Positions 36,603 through 46,864 are shown, numbered from the stretch's first letter. The stretch: 64,000 nt of DNA from Rubellimicrobium rubrum (GCF_006152115.1 NZ_VDFU01000010.1:81679-145678); one strand, 5' to 3'. Notes: generated from the sequence alone by a model not told the origin. Made by a program: numbers and translations.

Positions 36603-38879
36603 GTGTCGAAGGTCATGACGTATTGGGCTCATTCCGGTTCTGCAGCCGACCGGTCTGACTGGCAGCCCCTTCCCCATCATCTTCATGGCGTAGCTGTCCT
36701 TGCTGCCGACGCTGGGCGTCGCCTTGGGATCGAACGAGCGGCGCGCCTTGCAGCGCTCCTCCATGATCTGGGGAAGTACAATCCTGCCTTCCAGAAGCGG
36801 ATCGCAGGCGGCAAGGAGCGCGTCGACCACTCGACCGCGGGCGGCGCGATCCTGAAGGAGCTAGCACAAGGCCGGGACCGTCTTGTGGCTGACCTTCTCG
36901 CGTATATCATCCTGGGGCACCACGCCGGGCTGCCAGACGGTATGGGGGCAGGAGAGAGCGGGACGGTGGCCGCGCGGCTTGCCGCTTTTGATGCGTCTTG
37001 CCTCGATCCAACTTGGAGGGACGAGATTGCATTCGACCTTGCCGGCGTCGCCGACGAGGTCAGTTGCAAGGTGCGCTGGCAGATCGACAAGTATGGTGCC
37101 CTCGACCCCATCGGCCGCTTCGACCTGTCGCTCATAGTTCGCATGATCTTCTCGTGCCTCGTTGATGCCGACCGGCGCGACACCGAGGATCACTATGTCT
37201 GCATCGGTCAAGAGCCCGCGCCCGACCGCGACTGGCCAAACCTCCAGGCGATCTTGCCCGATCTCATCGCCCGCTTCGACACTCATATGGCCACAAAGGC
37301 GCAGGAGGGTACGCTGAATGGCCTGCGGGGAGATATCCTCGCGCACGCCCGCGCCAAGGCCGCGCTGCCTCCCGGACTTTTCACCCTCACCGTGCCTACT
37401 GGCGGTGGCAAGACGCTCGCCTCGCTTGGTTTCGCGCTCGACCATGCCCGCGCGCAGGACTTGAGGAGGATTGTCTACGCCATCCCTTACACCTCGATCA
37501 TCGACCAGACCGCGTCGATCTTCCGCGAGGTTCTAGGGGACAGTGTCGTTCTGGAGCACCACTCCGCCATCGAGGAGGCTGAGGGTCATGCCCGCGAGGG
37601 CCGCGACAAGCTCAAGCTCGCCATGGAGGATTGGGCTGCGCCTGTGGTGGTGACCACCAACGTCCAGCTCTTCGAGAGCCTCTTCGCCGCCCGCCCCTCC
37701 CGCGCGCGAAAACTCCATAACCTCGCGGGGAGCATAATCGTGCTGGACGAGGCCCAGACGATCCCACGCCCCCTGTTGGAACCATGTGTGCGTGCGATCG
37801 ATGCGCTAGCCAACCATTGGGGCTGCACCGTGCTCCTCTGCACGGCGACCCAGCCAGCCTTCCAAAAAGGTTGTCTTGCGCTTCCCCTGACGGTAGAGCG
37901 CGAGCTCGCTCCAGATCCGGTCGCCCTCGCCTCACGCCTGCGCCGGACGCGGATCGAGCGAGCTGGCCCGATGGACGATGAGGTCCTTGTTGCGGCGCTC
38001 GCGGTCGAGCGGCAGGCCTTGGTGATTGTCAATTCGCGTCACCACGCGCTGGACCTCTACCGCCTGGCCAAGGCCAAGGCCAAGGGCCTCGACGGCCTCG
38101 TCCATCTCACCACCCGCCAGTGCGCCGCTCACCGTCGTGCGGTGCTGTCTGAGGTGCGCCGCCGTCTCGCCGGGGGCGAGCCCTGCTGCGTGGTAGCGAC
38201 GAGCCTCGTGGAAGCAGGGGTAGACCTCGACTTCCCTCGCGTTTGGCGTGCCGAGGCGGGACTCGACTCCATCATCCAAGCTGCAGGGCGCTGCAACCGC
38301 GAGGGCCGGCGTCCAGCCGACAAGAGCATCGTTACTGTGTTCTCGACTCCTGGCCGCAAGCCTCCCGCCGAGGTAGCGGGTCTTGTCGCCGACATGGCGC
38401 GGATGATGGATCGGCACGACGACCTTCAATCGCTGGCAGCCATCGAGGACTATTTTGCCGAGGTTTACTGGCGCCTAGGCGAAGGACTCGACGGCAAGAG
38501 AGTCATCCCGCATCTGTCGGTGTCTAACACCGGAACCGACTTCGCCTTTCGCTCCATAGCCGAGAACTTCCGCATGGTTGAGAGTGAGATGCTACCTGTG
38601 GTGGTGCCCTACGACGAGGTGGCGCGGGTGGCGGTCCGGCAACTGGGCGTTGAGTCTATCACGTCGGGACGGCTCCACCGCGTTCTCCAGACCTACCTCG
38701 TGCAGGTTTCGCCGAAGGACCGGGACGCGCTGATCCGAGGCGGGCATGTGGCCTTCGAGCGCCCAGACCTCAGGGGCGACCAGTTCGCCGTTCTGCGGGA
38801 AGGAAGCGGGCTCTACCGCCAAGATGTCGGGCTCCTGTGGGAAGAGGCCGGCCTGCTGCCGAGTGGCGGCATTCTCTGA
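36603..38879 (+). CDS. cas3: Cas3 nuclease-helicase of type I-C CRISPR
   Basis: A 758-aa effector recruited to Cascade-bound DNA, which it unwinds and shreds. An N-terminal HD nuclease (HHLHGVAVLAADAG, LLHDLGKYN with His54-Asp55, VDHSTAGGAIL, ILGHHAGLPDG) precedes a superfamily 2 helicase with Walker A TVPTGGGKTLAS (about 262), the DEAQ box (about 382), CTATQPAF, and the motif VI-like AAGRCNREGR. The GTG at 36603 follows GAGGA at good spacing; the ATG at 36615 is possible. It opens the cas operon; cas5 starts 84 bp later. Confidence 0.95.
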   Translation: MSKVMTYWAHSGSAADRSDWQPLPHHLHGVAVLAADAGRRLGIERAARLAALLHDLGKYNPAFQKRIAGGKERVDHSTAGGAILKELAQGRDRLVADLLAYIILGHHAGLPDGMGAGESGTVAARLAAFDASCLDPTWRDEIAFDLAGVADEVSCKVRWQIDKYGALDPIGRFDLSLIVRMIFSCLVDADRRDTEDHYVCIGQEPAPDRDWPNLQAILPDLIARFDTHMATKAQEGTLNGLRGDILAHARAKAALPPGLFTLTVPTGGGKTLASLGFALDHARAQDLRRIVYAIPYTSIIDQTASIFREVLGDSVVLEHHSAIEEAEGHAREGRDKLKLAMEDWAAPVVVTTNVQLFESLFAARPSRARKLHNLAGSIIVLDEAQTIPRPLLEPCVRAIDALANHWGCTVLLCTATQPAFQKGCLALPLTVERELAPDPVALASRLRRTRIERAGPMDDEVLVAALAVERQALVIVNSRHHALDLYRLAKAKAKGLDGLVHLTTRQCAAHRRAVLSEVRRRLAGGEPCCVVATSLVEAGVDLDFPRVWRAEAGLDSIIQAAGRCNREGRRPADKSIVTVFSTPGRKPPAEVAGLVADMARMMDRHDDLQSLAAIEDYFAEVYWRLGEGLDGKRVIPHLSVSNTGTDFAFRSIAENFRMVESEMLPVVVPYDEVARVAVRQLGVESITSGRLHRVLQTYLVQVSPKDRDALIRGGHVAFERPDLRGDQFAVLREGSGLYRQDVGLLWEEAGLLPSGGIL

Positions 38880-38963
38880 AACCACTTGACGGGTCCGTGA
38901 ACAGCCGTCCATGTTCCCCTTGTGTTCAGGCCTTAGCGCTTGAACTGAGGATGGAGGTTCTGG

Positions 38964-39662
38964 TTGTCCTTCGGCATTCGCCTCCGCGTCTCTGGCCCCT
39001 ATGCCCTCTTCACAAGACCAGAGCTAAAGGTTGAGCGTGTCACCTACGATGTTATCACTCCCTCGGCCGCCCGTGGCATTCTCGAGGCGATCCACTGGAA
39101 GCCTGCCATTCGGTGGGTGATCGACCGCGTCCACGTCCTTTCGCCCATCCGCTTCCAGAACGTTCGCCGTAATGAGGTCGGCCACAAAGCTTCTGTGGCG
39201 AACGTCAAGAGAGCCATGACTCGCGCCGACCTCAACGGCCTCCGCCTCGTTGTAGACGAAGACCGTCAGCAGCGCGCCTCGACCGTGCTCGTGGCTCCCG
39301 ACTACCTGATCGAGGCTCACTTTGAGATGACTGCGCAGGCTGGTGAGCAGGACAAGCCCGCTAAGCACCACGAGATGTTCATGCGTCGCGCCGAGCGCGG
39401 CCAGTGCTTCCACCAGCCCTGTCTTGGCACCCGCGAGTTCGCAGCCGAGTTCACCCTTCTACCCGCGGGCGCGCCTGTGCCTCAACCACCCGAGGCCGCG
39501 CGCACGGCCGAACTGGGCTTTGGTGAGCCGCGCGACCTCGGCCTTATGCTTTGGGACATCGATCACGCGGCGCCGGGAAAGCCCTCGCTCTTCTTCCGCA
39601 GCCGGCTCAAAGACGGCATCATGGAAGTCCCGCAGCCTGGCTCGGCCGAGGTGCTGCGATGA
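38964..39662 (+). CDS. cas5c: Cas5c (Cas5d), crRNA-processing subunit of type I-C Cascade
   Basis: A 232-aa RAMP protein. In type I-C, Cas5 replaces Cas6 as the endonuclease that cuts the repeat RNA and keeps the 5' handle. The family opening FGIRLRVSGPYALFTRPELK and the YDVITPSAARGILEAIHWKP motif are clear. The start is TTG at 38964, set by a GGAGG at 38953-38957; no ATG lies near. The stop overlaps the ATG of cas8c as ATGA, indicating coupling. Confidence 0.95.
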   Translation: MSFGIRLRVSGPYALFTRPELKVERVTYDVITPSAARGILEAIHWKPAIRWVIDRVHVLSPIRFQNVRRNEVGHKASVANVKRAMTRADLNGLRLVVDEDRQQRASTVLVAPDYLIEAHFEMTAQAGEQDKPAKHHEMFMRRAERGQCFHQPCLGTREFAAEFTLLPAGAPVPQPPEAARTAELGFGEPRDLGLMLWDIDHAAPGKPSLFFRSRLKDGIMEVPQPGSAEVLR

Positions 39663-41395
39663 GCGTGCTGGCTTCCCTGGTGCGCGCCTACGACCGTCTG
39701 CCCGATGCGCCACCCTTTGGCTTCTCGCCCGAGAAGGTTGGCGCGGTGGTGACCCTGCGCCCTGATGGCTCGGTCGTCGCGGTAACCGACTGGCGGACCG
39801 AGGGCAAGAAGCGCCAGCCCAGGCCGATGTTGGTGCCACGGCCCGTCAAGCGCACGGTTGCCATTGCCCCGAACTTCCTTTGGGACAAGACCGCCTACGC
39901 ATTGGGCCTGACTGCTGGGGCGGGCAAGCGCACAGCTGAAGAGCATGCGGCCTTCAAGGCCCGCCATGCCGAGTGGCTGACCGGCACGGAGGACGAGGGG
40001 CTCCGCGCCTTTCTGATCTTTCTCGACGGCTGGACGCCCGATCCCAGCGCCCTGCTTGGCTGGAGCGACGAACTCCTCGACCTCAACGTCGCCTTCGCAC
40101 TAGGACAGGAGTTCCTGCACGACCGTCCTGCCGCGCGTGAGGCTTGGCGGATCGCCCAAGGAGAGGGGGTCAAAGACGCTCAGGCCTGCTTGGCAAGCGG
40201 CGAGGTGGGCCCCGTTGCACGCCTTCATCCCGCAATCAGGGGTGTCTGGGGAGCGCAGTCCTCGGGGGCGAGCCTTGTTTCCTTCAACCTCGATTCCTTT
40301 ACGTCCTACGGCCACGAGCAGGGCGACAATGCGCCTATCTCCGAGGCCTCAGCCTTCGCCTACGCCGCGGCACTGAACCATTATCTCAGGACGGGCAGCC
40401 AGAACCGCGTCCAGATTGGCGACGCCTCGGTGGCTTTCTGGGCCGATGCAGAGGATCGGGCGGCGGGTCAGGAAGCAGAGTCGATCTTTGCGGGCTTTCT
40501 GGCTGAGCCCATCAAAGCAGGCGCCGCCGAGGACGCGGCCCAAGCCAAGCTCGTCGCCGACAAGCTCACCCGGATCCGCCGCGGCGAGCCGCTGGCTGAG
40601 GTCGAGCCAAAGCTAGCGGAAGGCGTGCGCTTTCACGTTCTAGGCCTCGCCCCCAACGCCGCACGGCTGTCGGTGCGCTTTGCCTGGGAGTCGAGCTTCG
40701 GCGCGCTTACCGCACATTATCAGCGCTTCCAGGCCGACATGGCCATCGAGCCGCCTGCCCGGACTCCTCACCCGCCGCTGTGGCAGTTCCTTCGCGAGCT
40801 CGCGGTTCAAGGAAAATCCGAGAACGTGCCGCCGAAGCTTGCGGGCGAGTGGCTGCGGGCGATCCTGGCGGGCACCCGCTACCCCGCGACGCTGCTCACG
40901 GCCGTTCTGATGCGAACACGCGCTGACCAAGAGATGAACGCGCTTCGCGCGGCGATAATCCGGGCCGTGCTGGTCCGCAACTTCGAGAAGGAGGTGCCCG
41001 TGTCCCTCGATGAGGACAACCCCAGTCCCGCCTACCAGCTCGGCCGTCTCTTTGCGGTGCTGGAGGGGGCCCAGTATGCCGCCTTGGGGCGGGTCAATGC
41101 TCCTATTGGCGACCGCTATTATGCGGCCGCCTCCTCTACGCCTGCCCGGGTCTTCGCGCCGCTCCTACGCGGCCTCAAGGTTCACGTGGCCGACGCCCGC
41201 AAGCGGGGCCGAGGCGGCTGGATCGAGCCGCGCGTGGCCGAAATCATGGACCGCTTGCCTCCGGACCTGCCACGGGCGCTGCGTCTTGAGGACCAGGGCC
41301 GCTTTGCTATCGGCTATTATCACGAGAAGGCAAGGCGGCCGGCCAAGGCCGAGGAGGAAACTGTCATCGAAGACGTCCAGGAAGGTACCCCTTAA
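39659..41395 (+). CDS. cas8c: Cas8c (Csd1), large subunit of type I-C Cascade
   Basis: A 578-aa protein. It recognises the PAM and starts R-loop formation; in type I-C the small subunit arises from internal translation of the same gene. Csd1 segments include LVRAYDRLPDAPPFGFSPEK near the start, GAQSSGASLVSFNLDSFTSY, and HVLGLAPNAARLSVRFAWE. A start at 39659 overlaps the cas5 stop; the longer frame upstream is not needed. The length fits the family. The stop overlaps the cas7 ATG. Confidence 0.94.
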   Translation: MSVLASLVRAYDRLPDAPPFGFSPEKVGAVVTLRPDGSVVAVTDWRTEGKKRQPRPMLVPRPVKRTVAIAPNFLWDKTAYALGLTAGAGKRTAEEHAAFKARHAEWLTGTEDEGLRAFLIFLDGWTPDPSALLGWSDELLDLNVAFALGQEFLHDRPAAREAWRIAQGEGVKDAQACLASGEVGPVARLHPAIRGVWGAQSSGASLVSFNLDSFTSYGHEQGDNAPISEASAFAYAAALNHYLRTGSQNRVQIGDASVAFWADAEDRAAGQEAESIFAGFLAEPIKAGAAEDAAQAKLVADKLTRIRRGEPLAEVEPKLAEGVRFHVLGLAPNAARLSVRFAWESSFGALTAHYQRFQADMAIEPPARTPHPPLWQFLRELAVQGKSENVPPKLAGEWLRAILAGTRYPATLLTAVLMRTRADQEMNALRAAIIRAVLVRNFEKEVPVSLDEDNPSPAYQLGRLFAVLEGAQYAALGRVNAPIGDRYYAAASSTPARVFAPLLRGLKVHVADARKRGRGGWIEPRVAEIMDRLPPDLPRALRLEDQGRFAIGYYHEKARRPAKAEEETVIEDVQEGTP

Positions 41396-42348
41396 TGTCC
41401 GAGCCTCTCGCCCGCCGGATCGACCTCGTTCTCCTCTTCGACGTGACGAACGGCAACCCCAACGGGGACCCCGATGCGGGTAACATGCCCCGTATGGATC
41501 CCGAGACGGGCCACGGTCTCGTGACCGACGTCTGCCTCAAGCGGAAGGTCAGGAACTACGTCGAGCTCACACGCCAAGAAGCGGGCCATCACATCTACGT
41601 CTCAGAAGGCGCGGTCCTCAATGACAAGCACCGCCAAGCCTACGCAGCCGTACGCGAGGGCGACGCCTCTGTCGCCAAGGCCGCGAAACTCACGCCGAAG
41701 TCCGATGAGGAGGCCCGGCGCATTCGCGACTGGATGTGCGCGAACTTCTGGGACATCCGCGCCTTTGGCGGTGTGCTGTCCACCGGCATCAACGCGGGTC
41801 AGGTGCGCGGCCCCGTCCAGTTCGCTTTCGGCCGCTCGATCGAGCCAGTGCTGCCACTCGAGGTCTCCATCACCCGCATGGCCGCCACCAACGAGAAGGA
41901 GAAGTCGGACCGGGCTGAGGGCGAGGACGCCTCGGAAAAGCGCGGCGACAAGCGCACGATGGGTCGCAAGCACGTTGTTCCCTACGGGCTCTACCGCTCC
42001 CACGGCTTCGTCTCGGCCGGGCTCGCGAACAAGACCGGCTTCGCTGAGGCCGACTATGAGCTCCTGCTCGCCGCCCTTGCCGAAATGTTTGAACACGACC
42101 GCTCGGCCGCGCGCGGCGAGATGGGAACACGCGCGCTGATCGCCTTCGAGCACGACAACAGCCTTGGCCGCGCTCCTGCCCATTCGTTGTTCGATCGGGT
42201 CCGGGTAGGCCGCCAGGTGCGGGGCGAGTTCATGCCGCTGGGCGAGCGGACCGACAATCTTCCCCCCGCGCGGGCCTTCTCGGACTACGCAGTGGCGGTG
42301 GACATGGAAGGATTGCCCGAGGGTGTCTCGGTCCGGCAGGTGATCTGA
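41395..42348 (+). CDS. cas7c: Cas7c (Csd2), backbone subunit of type I-C Cascade
   Basis: A 317-aa RAMP protein that coats the crRNA spacer. The hallmark DVTNGNPNGDPDAGNMPRMD opening, FWDIRAFGGVLSTGINAGQV and the GPVQFAFGRSIEPV segment are present. The ATG shares its A with the cas8c stop (TAATG), and the stop overlaps cas4. The length is typical. Confidence 0.95.
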   Translation: MSEPLARRIDLVLLFDVTNGNPNGDPDAGNMPRMDPETGHGLVTDVCLKRKVRNYVELTRQEAGHHIYVSEGAVLNDKHRQAYAAVREGDASVAKAAKLTPKSDEEARRIRDWMCANFWDIRAFGGVLSTGINAGQVRGPVQFAFGRSIEPVLPLEVSITRMAATNEKEKSDRAEGEDASEKRGDKRTMGRKHVVPYGLYRSHGFVSAGLANKTGFAEADYELLLAALAEMFEHDRSAARGEMGTRALIAFEHDNSLGRAPAHSLFDRVRVGRQVRGEFMPLGERTDNLPPARAFSDYAVAVDMEGLPEGVSVRQVI

Positions 42349-42992
42349 TGGAGGCCGTAGAGGAGGATCCAATCCCCCTCTCGGCACTCCAGCATGCTGT
42401 CTACTGCCTACGCCAGGCTGCGCTTATCCACCTCGAGCGGGCCTGGGCTGAGAACCGTTTTACCGCTGAGGGGGCGGTGCTGCACGAAGTTTCGGACAAG
42501 GGTGGCGCGCGTCGTGCTCGCGGCGTCCGGCGGGTCCACGCGCTGCCCTTGGCCTGTAAACGGCTCAACCTCGCGGGCAAGGCCGACCTTGTCGAGTTCC
42601 ACCCGGGCTCGGATGGCGAGATCCCTTATCCCGTCGAATACAAACGTGGCCGACCCAAGCTCCATCGCGCCGACGAGGTGCAACTCTGTGCTCAAGGCCT
42701 ATGCCTTGAGGAGATGACCGGGCGCCCGGTCCCCGAGGGTGCCATCTTTTATGCCGAAACCAAGCGGCGAACGGTCGTGCCCTTCGACGCTTCCCTTAGG
42801 GCCGAAACTGAGGACGCAGCTCGCGCAATGACCGAGGTGTTGGCATCGGGCATTACGCCCCCGCCCACCCCGCACCGAAGCCGTTGCCGCGCCTGCTCGC
42901 TCCTTGACCTTTGCCGCCCAGATGCTGTGGCACGACCGGTCCGAGCCTGGCGCGAGCGCATGATCGGGCGGGCGCTCGCGGAGAGGCCGTGA
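42348..42992 (+). CDS. cas4: Cas4 RecB-like exonuclease for spacer acquisition
   Basis: A 214-aa nuclease with an iron-sulfur cluster that trims prespacers and helps select the PAM end. An N-terminal Cys in VYCLRQAALIHLE and the C-terminal CRACSLLDLC give four cluster cysteines. Nuclease residues fall in GKADLVEFH and YPVEYKRGRPK, with the QLCAQGLCLEEM motif. It overlaps cas7 (TGATG) and cas1 (GTGA), so the operon is tightly coupled. Confidence 0.94.
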   Translation: MEAVEEDPIPLSALQHAVYCLRQAALIHLERAWAENRFTAEGAVLHEVSDKGGARRARGVRRVHALPLACKRLNLAGKADLVEFHPGSDGEIPYPVEYKRGRPKLHRADEVQLCAQGLCLEEMTGRPVPEGAIFYAETKRRTVVPFDASLRAETEDAARAMTEVLASGITPPPTPHRSRCRACSLLDLCRPDAVARPVRAWRERMIGRALAERP

Positions 42993-44023
42993 AGCGCCTC
43001 CTCAACACCCTTTACGTCACCACCGAAGGGGCCGCGCTCCGCAAAGACGGCGAGAACCTTGTGGCCGAAGTCGAGGGCGACGAACGCGCACGCGTGCCTC
43101 TCCACATGCTGGCCTCGGTCGTGCTTTATGGCCCCATCCTCGTCTCCCCTGCTCTAATGGGAGCTTGCGCCGGCGCAGGGATCACGATGGTCCTCCTTGA
43201 CCGCGCGGGCCGGTTCCAAGCCCGCGTCGAGGGACCGGTCACCGGCAACGTGCTCCTGCGCCGCGCCCAGTACCGAGCGTCTGATGCCGCCGAGGACATC
43301 GTGCGCTCGATTGTGCTGGGCAAGATTGCCAACCAGCGCGCTGTCCTGATGCGCAGCTTGCGCGACCACGGCGAAAGCCAAGATCGCGCTGCCCGTGAGG
43401 CCGTCGAAGCCGCAGCCGAGCGCATGGCGCACGTTCTCCGCCGGGTTGAGCGTGCCGACGAGACGGTGGACGCGCTGCGCGGCTCCGAAGGGGAGGCTGC
43501 CAACCTTTACTTCGCCGTCTTCGGCCATCTAATCCGGTCGCCCGATCCGGGGCTTGCGTTCCGCGGTCGCTCGCGCCGCCCGCCGCTCGATCCAGTCAAT
43601 GCGGTGCTGTCCTTCCTCTACACGCTCCTTGCCCATGACTGTCGCTCGGCCTGCGAGGGGGTCGGGCTCGACCCTGCCGTAGGCTTTCTGCACCGCGACC
43701 GCCCCGGCCGGCCAAGCCTTGCGCTCGATCTCATGGAAGAGCTGCGCGCGCCATTTGCTGACCGGCTTGCCCTTTCGCTCATCAATCGTCGGCAAATCAG
43801 AGAGCGGGATTTTCGGTTGCTCGACGGTGGAGCCGTGGTGCTTTCGGACGACGCGCGCAAGCTGGTGCTCACGGCTTGGCAGGAGCGCAAGCGCGAGGAA
43901 CGCACCCACCCTTTCTTGGGAGAGAAGGCCCCCTTCGGCCTTGTGCCCTGGCTCCAAGCCCAGCTCTTGGCGCGCCATCTACGCAGCGACCTCGACGCCT
44001 ACCCACCCTGGTTTTGGAGTTGA
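42989..44023 (+). CDS. cas1: Cas1 integrase of the CRISPR adaptation complex
   Basis: A 344-aa integrase that inserts spacers at the leader end with Cas2. The start is the GTG at 42989, overlapping the cas4 stop; the ATG further upstream would run through cas4. Metal-binding residues are in the expected places: Glu in GSEGEAANLYF, His in VGFLHRDRPGRPSLALDLME, and acidic residues just after (LMEELRAPFAD). An N-terminal beta domain (LNTLYVTTEGAALRKDGENL) is present. It is complete. Confidence 0.95.
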   Translation: MKRLLNTLYVTTEGAALRKDGENLVAEVEGDERARVPLHMLASVVLYGPILVSPALMGACAGAGITMVLLDRAGRFQARVEGPVTGNVLLRRAQYRASDAAEDIVRSIVLGKIANQRAVLMRSLRDHGESQDRAAREAVEAAAERMAHVLRRVERADETVDALRGSEGEAANLYFAVFGHLIRSPDPGLAFRGRSRRPPLDPVNAVLSFLYTLLAHDCRSACEGVGLDPAVGFLHRDRPGRPSLALDLMEELRAPFADRLALSLINRRQIRERDFRLLDGGAVVLSDDARKLVLTAWQERKREERTHPFLGEKAPFGLVPWLQAQLLARHLRSDLDAYPPWFWS

Positions 44024-44026
44024 GGA

Positions 44027-44317
44027 ATGCTGGTGCTTGTGACCTACGATGTGAGCGTCACCGACGCGGAAGGTCCGAAGCGGCTGCGCCGGGTGGCGAG
44101 GGCGTGCCAGGACTGGGGTCAACGCGTGCAGGCCTCGGTCTTTGAGGTAGAGGTTGACCCTGCGCAGTGGACCAAGCTTCGTGCTCGGCTCGAGTCCATC
44201 ATCGACCCTGCGCGGGACTCCTTGCGCTTCTACCATCTTGGCTCCAACTGGCAGCGGCGGGTGGAGCACGTTGGCGCCAAGCCGGCCCAAGACTTGGGCG
44301 GGCCGCTGATCGTGTGA
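44027..44317 (+). CDS. cas2: Cas2 subunit of the CRISPR adaptation complex
   Basis: A 96-aa ferredoxin-fold protein that bridges Cas1 dimers during spacer integration. [20 protein letters not shown] and [20 protein letters not shown] are the conserved first strand and helix. The ATG follows TGAGGA three bases after the cas1 stop. It is the last gene of the operon; the leader and array follow directly. Confidence 0.95.
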   Translation: MLVLVTYDVSVTDAEGPKRLRRVARACQDWGQRVQASVFEVEVDPAQWTKLRARLESIIDPARDSLRFYHLGSNWQRRVEHVGAKPAQDLGGPLIV

Positions 44318-44507
44318 CGGCCGAGGCGCCTGCGAACCCTAAGCGTGCTGCATCTTGGCGCAGGGTTCGCAAAGGGCTAAGTACCTGAAGTTGCGTCATC
44401 TTATACAATGACCTAGGCAGAACGCCTGCTACCCGGTCGCGGTCAGGTCGAGGTTCGCACGTCGAATGGCATTCTGCTTTCACGTTCCCAGAGTTAAAGA
44501 GGGGGCA
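44318..44507 (+). promoter_or_regulatory. CRISPR leader with a 10-bp inverted repeat
   Basis: This is the 190 bp between cas2 and the first repeat. The decayed repeats lie at the opposite end of the array, so this side is the leader, where new spacers enter and array transcription starts. TGCGAACCCT (44331-44340) is perfectly repeated as AGGGTTCGCA at 44362-44371 across 21 bases, 14 bp after cas2. It could end cas transcription or bind an integration or host factor. There is no U-tract. Confidence 0.7.
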
Positions 44508-46864
44508 GTCGCCCCCCTCGCGGGGGCGTGGATCGAAACCCACCCTCCCCTAAGCCTTTCTGCCATGCATGGCGGAGTCGCCCCCCTCGCGGGGGCGTGG
44601 ATCGAAACCTTGCAGGCAGGCGTCGACCAGGTTGTTGGCCATGTCGCCCCCCTCGCGGGGGCGTGGATCGAAACAGCTAATGCGCGGCGTCCTGATCCTG
44701 GCCGCGCTCGTCGCCCCCCTCGCGGGGGCGTGGATCGAAACGCGCTCATAGGTCGGCCAGTCCACGGCAACGCGCAGTCGCCCCCCTCGCGGGGGCGTGG
44801 ATCGAAACTCCTGCGGGACGCAATCCGGGACGAAAGGGAGGCGGTCGCCCCCCTCGCGGGGGCGTGGATCGAAACTTGAGCGTGAGCAGCTCGGCGTCGG
44901 CCTCGCGCGTGTCGCCCCCCTCGCGGGGGCGTGGATCGAAACACGTGCCAAACCTCACGCTGCACTCCCGAGGCGGGTCGCCCCCCTCGCGGGGGCGTGG
45001 ATCGAAACATGTTCAGGCTGGTTGGTCGAGGTCGATGGCGTCGTCGCCCCCCTCGCGGGGGCGTGGATCGAAACCTGACCGACGACGACATCGTGGTCAA
45101 CAGGCCGCAGTCGCCCCCCTCGCGGGGGCGTGGATCGAAACAGGCGCTGATGCACCAGTTCCCACGAGGTCTCCGGCGTCGCCCCCCTCGCGGGGGCGTG
45201 GATCGAAACCCGAATACATGGAGCGGCAACCGATGCTGCTCGCCGTCGCCCCCCTCGCGGGGGCGTGGATCGAAACACATGGGGCGGCGATTGGGATTTC
45301 TACGATCCCGGTCGCCCCCCTCGCGGGGGCGTGGATCGAAACTAGGCAGGGGGCCGCGACCGGGCGACAGCGAGCCCGTCGCCCCCCTCGCGGGGGCGTG
45401 GATCGAAACTCATCGAACGCCCATTGCCCCATCGTGCTCTTGGGTCGCCCCCCTCGCGGGGGCGTGGATCGAAACGACATCGACCGGCCCCTGCCCCATG
45501 GGGGGAGTCGCCCCCCTCGCGGGGGCGTGGATCGAAACACATTGTAGGACATGAGCCGGGCTGTGTCGCCGAGTCGCCCCCCTCGCGGGGGCGTGGATCG
45601 AAACATCGTGGACGGCCAAGTCATCTGCGACCTCAAGGCGTCGCCCCCCTCGCGGGGGCGTGGATCGAAACCAAGCTGATCATGTCGGCCGGGAGGGCTG
45701 CGGCCTGTCGCCCCCCTCGCGGGGGCGTGGATCGAAACCCAAACAGCAGCACGGACTCGAACTCAAGGAAGGGTCGCCCCCCTCGCGGGGGCGTGGATCG
45801 AAACCCATCGGGGGCGGCGGCTCCGGCTCCGCGCCCAGGTCGCCCCCCTCGCGGGGGCGTGGATCGAAACCGCGTGGAGCTAGACGCGGGGAGCCAGAGC
45901 CACGGTCGCCCCCCTCGCGGGGGCGTGGATCGAAACCGCAGGGCGAAGGCGAGGAGGGCGTCCCAGGCCGCGTCGCCCCCCTCGCGGGGGCGTGGATCGA
46001 AACGCGCCGATCGCCACCACCACCGCCGCCGAGCTGGGGTCGCCCCCCTCGCGGGGGCGTGGATCGAAACACGCACATCGCCAGGAAGCTCGGACGGCAT
46101 CGCAGCGTCGCCCCCCTCGCGGGGGCGTGGATCGAAACTGTGGTGCAACAGGGCGATGGGTGGGGGGGGGGGTCGCCCCCCTCGCGGGGGCGTGGATCGA
46201 AACGACGCTCGACGCGCTCGACATGCCCGACGACAGCGTCGCCCCCCTCGCGGGGGCGTGGATCGAAACTCGCGAGCCCAGGGCGACACGAGCGACCAAT
46301 GCTCGTCGCCCCCCTCGCGGGGGCGTGGATCGAAACTAGTGTGTGCGACTCCTGCCGGCACCTGCCGGCCCGTCGCCCCCCTCGCGGGGGCGTGGATCGA
46401 AACCCTAACTCCGACAGGAAAGCGCAGGCAATGGCGAGTCGCCCCCCTCGCGGGGGCGTGGATCGAAACCAGGAGTTTCGTGCGGTCGCTGGATCGGACC
46501 ACGTCGCCCCCCTCGCGGGGGCGTGGATCGAAACCGTGGCGCCCTGGTCGAGGCGGGTTTTGATTGCGAGGTCGCCCCCCTCGCGGGGGCGTGGATCGAA
46601 ACAACCTTGCCCATGGTTGTCCCCCTGAGCGAAAGGGTCGTCTCCCTCGCGGGGGCGTGGATCGAAACCGAATCTTTTATTTGCGGAGCCCGGCCGGATA
46701 AGGTCGCCCCCTCGCGGGGGCGTGGATCGAAATAAGACTGGTTACGACTGAGCAATGTGGGAGCCTCGGTCGCCCCTTGCGGGGGCGTGGATCGAAACAG
46801 CATCTTGGTCTTGACGGAGGTCTTGCGGACCAGTTGCCCCCCTCGCGAGGGCGTGGATCGAAAC
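44508..46864 (+). CRISPR. Type I-C CRISPR array, 36 repeats and 35 spacers
   Basis: The 32-bp repeat begins GTCGCCCCCCTCGCGGGGGC, continues GTGGATCG and ends AAAC; the C/G-rich part forms a stem and the tail is the usual I-C 5' handle. The first 32 copies (44508 to 46602) look identical. The last four vary: 46637-46668 has two changes, 46703-46733 lacks one C and ends in T, 46769-46798 lacks two bases, and 46833-46864 has two changes. Spacers are 31-37 bp, mostly 34-35, with no duplicates by eye. Many identical repeats beside the leader suggest an active array. Open frames across it are artefacts. Confidence 0.98.

Noticed and set aside
44466..46628. Long repetitive open frames on both strands across the CRISPR array
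   Set aside because: They arise because the repeat-spacer period keeps frames open; the translations are repeats of the same peptide.
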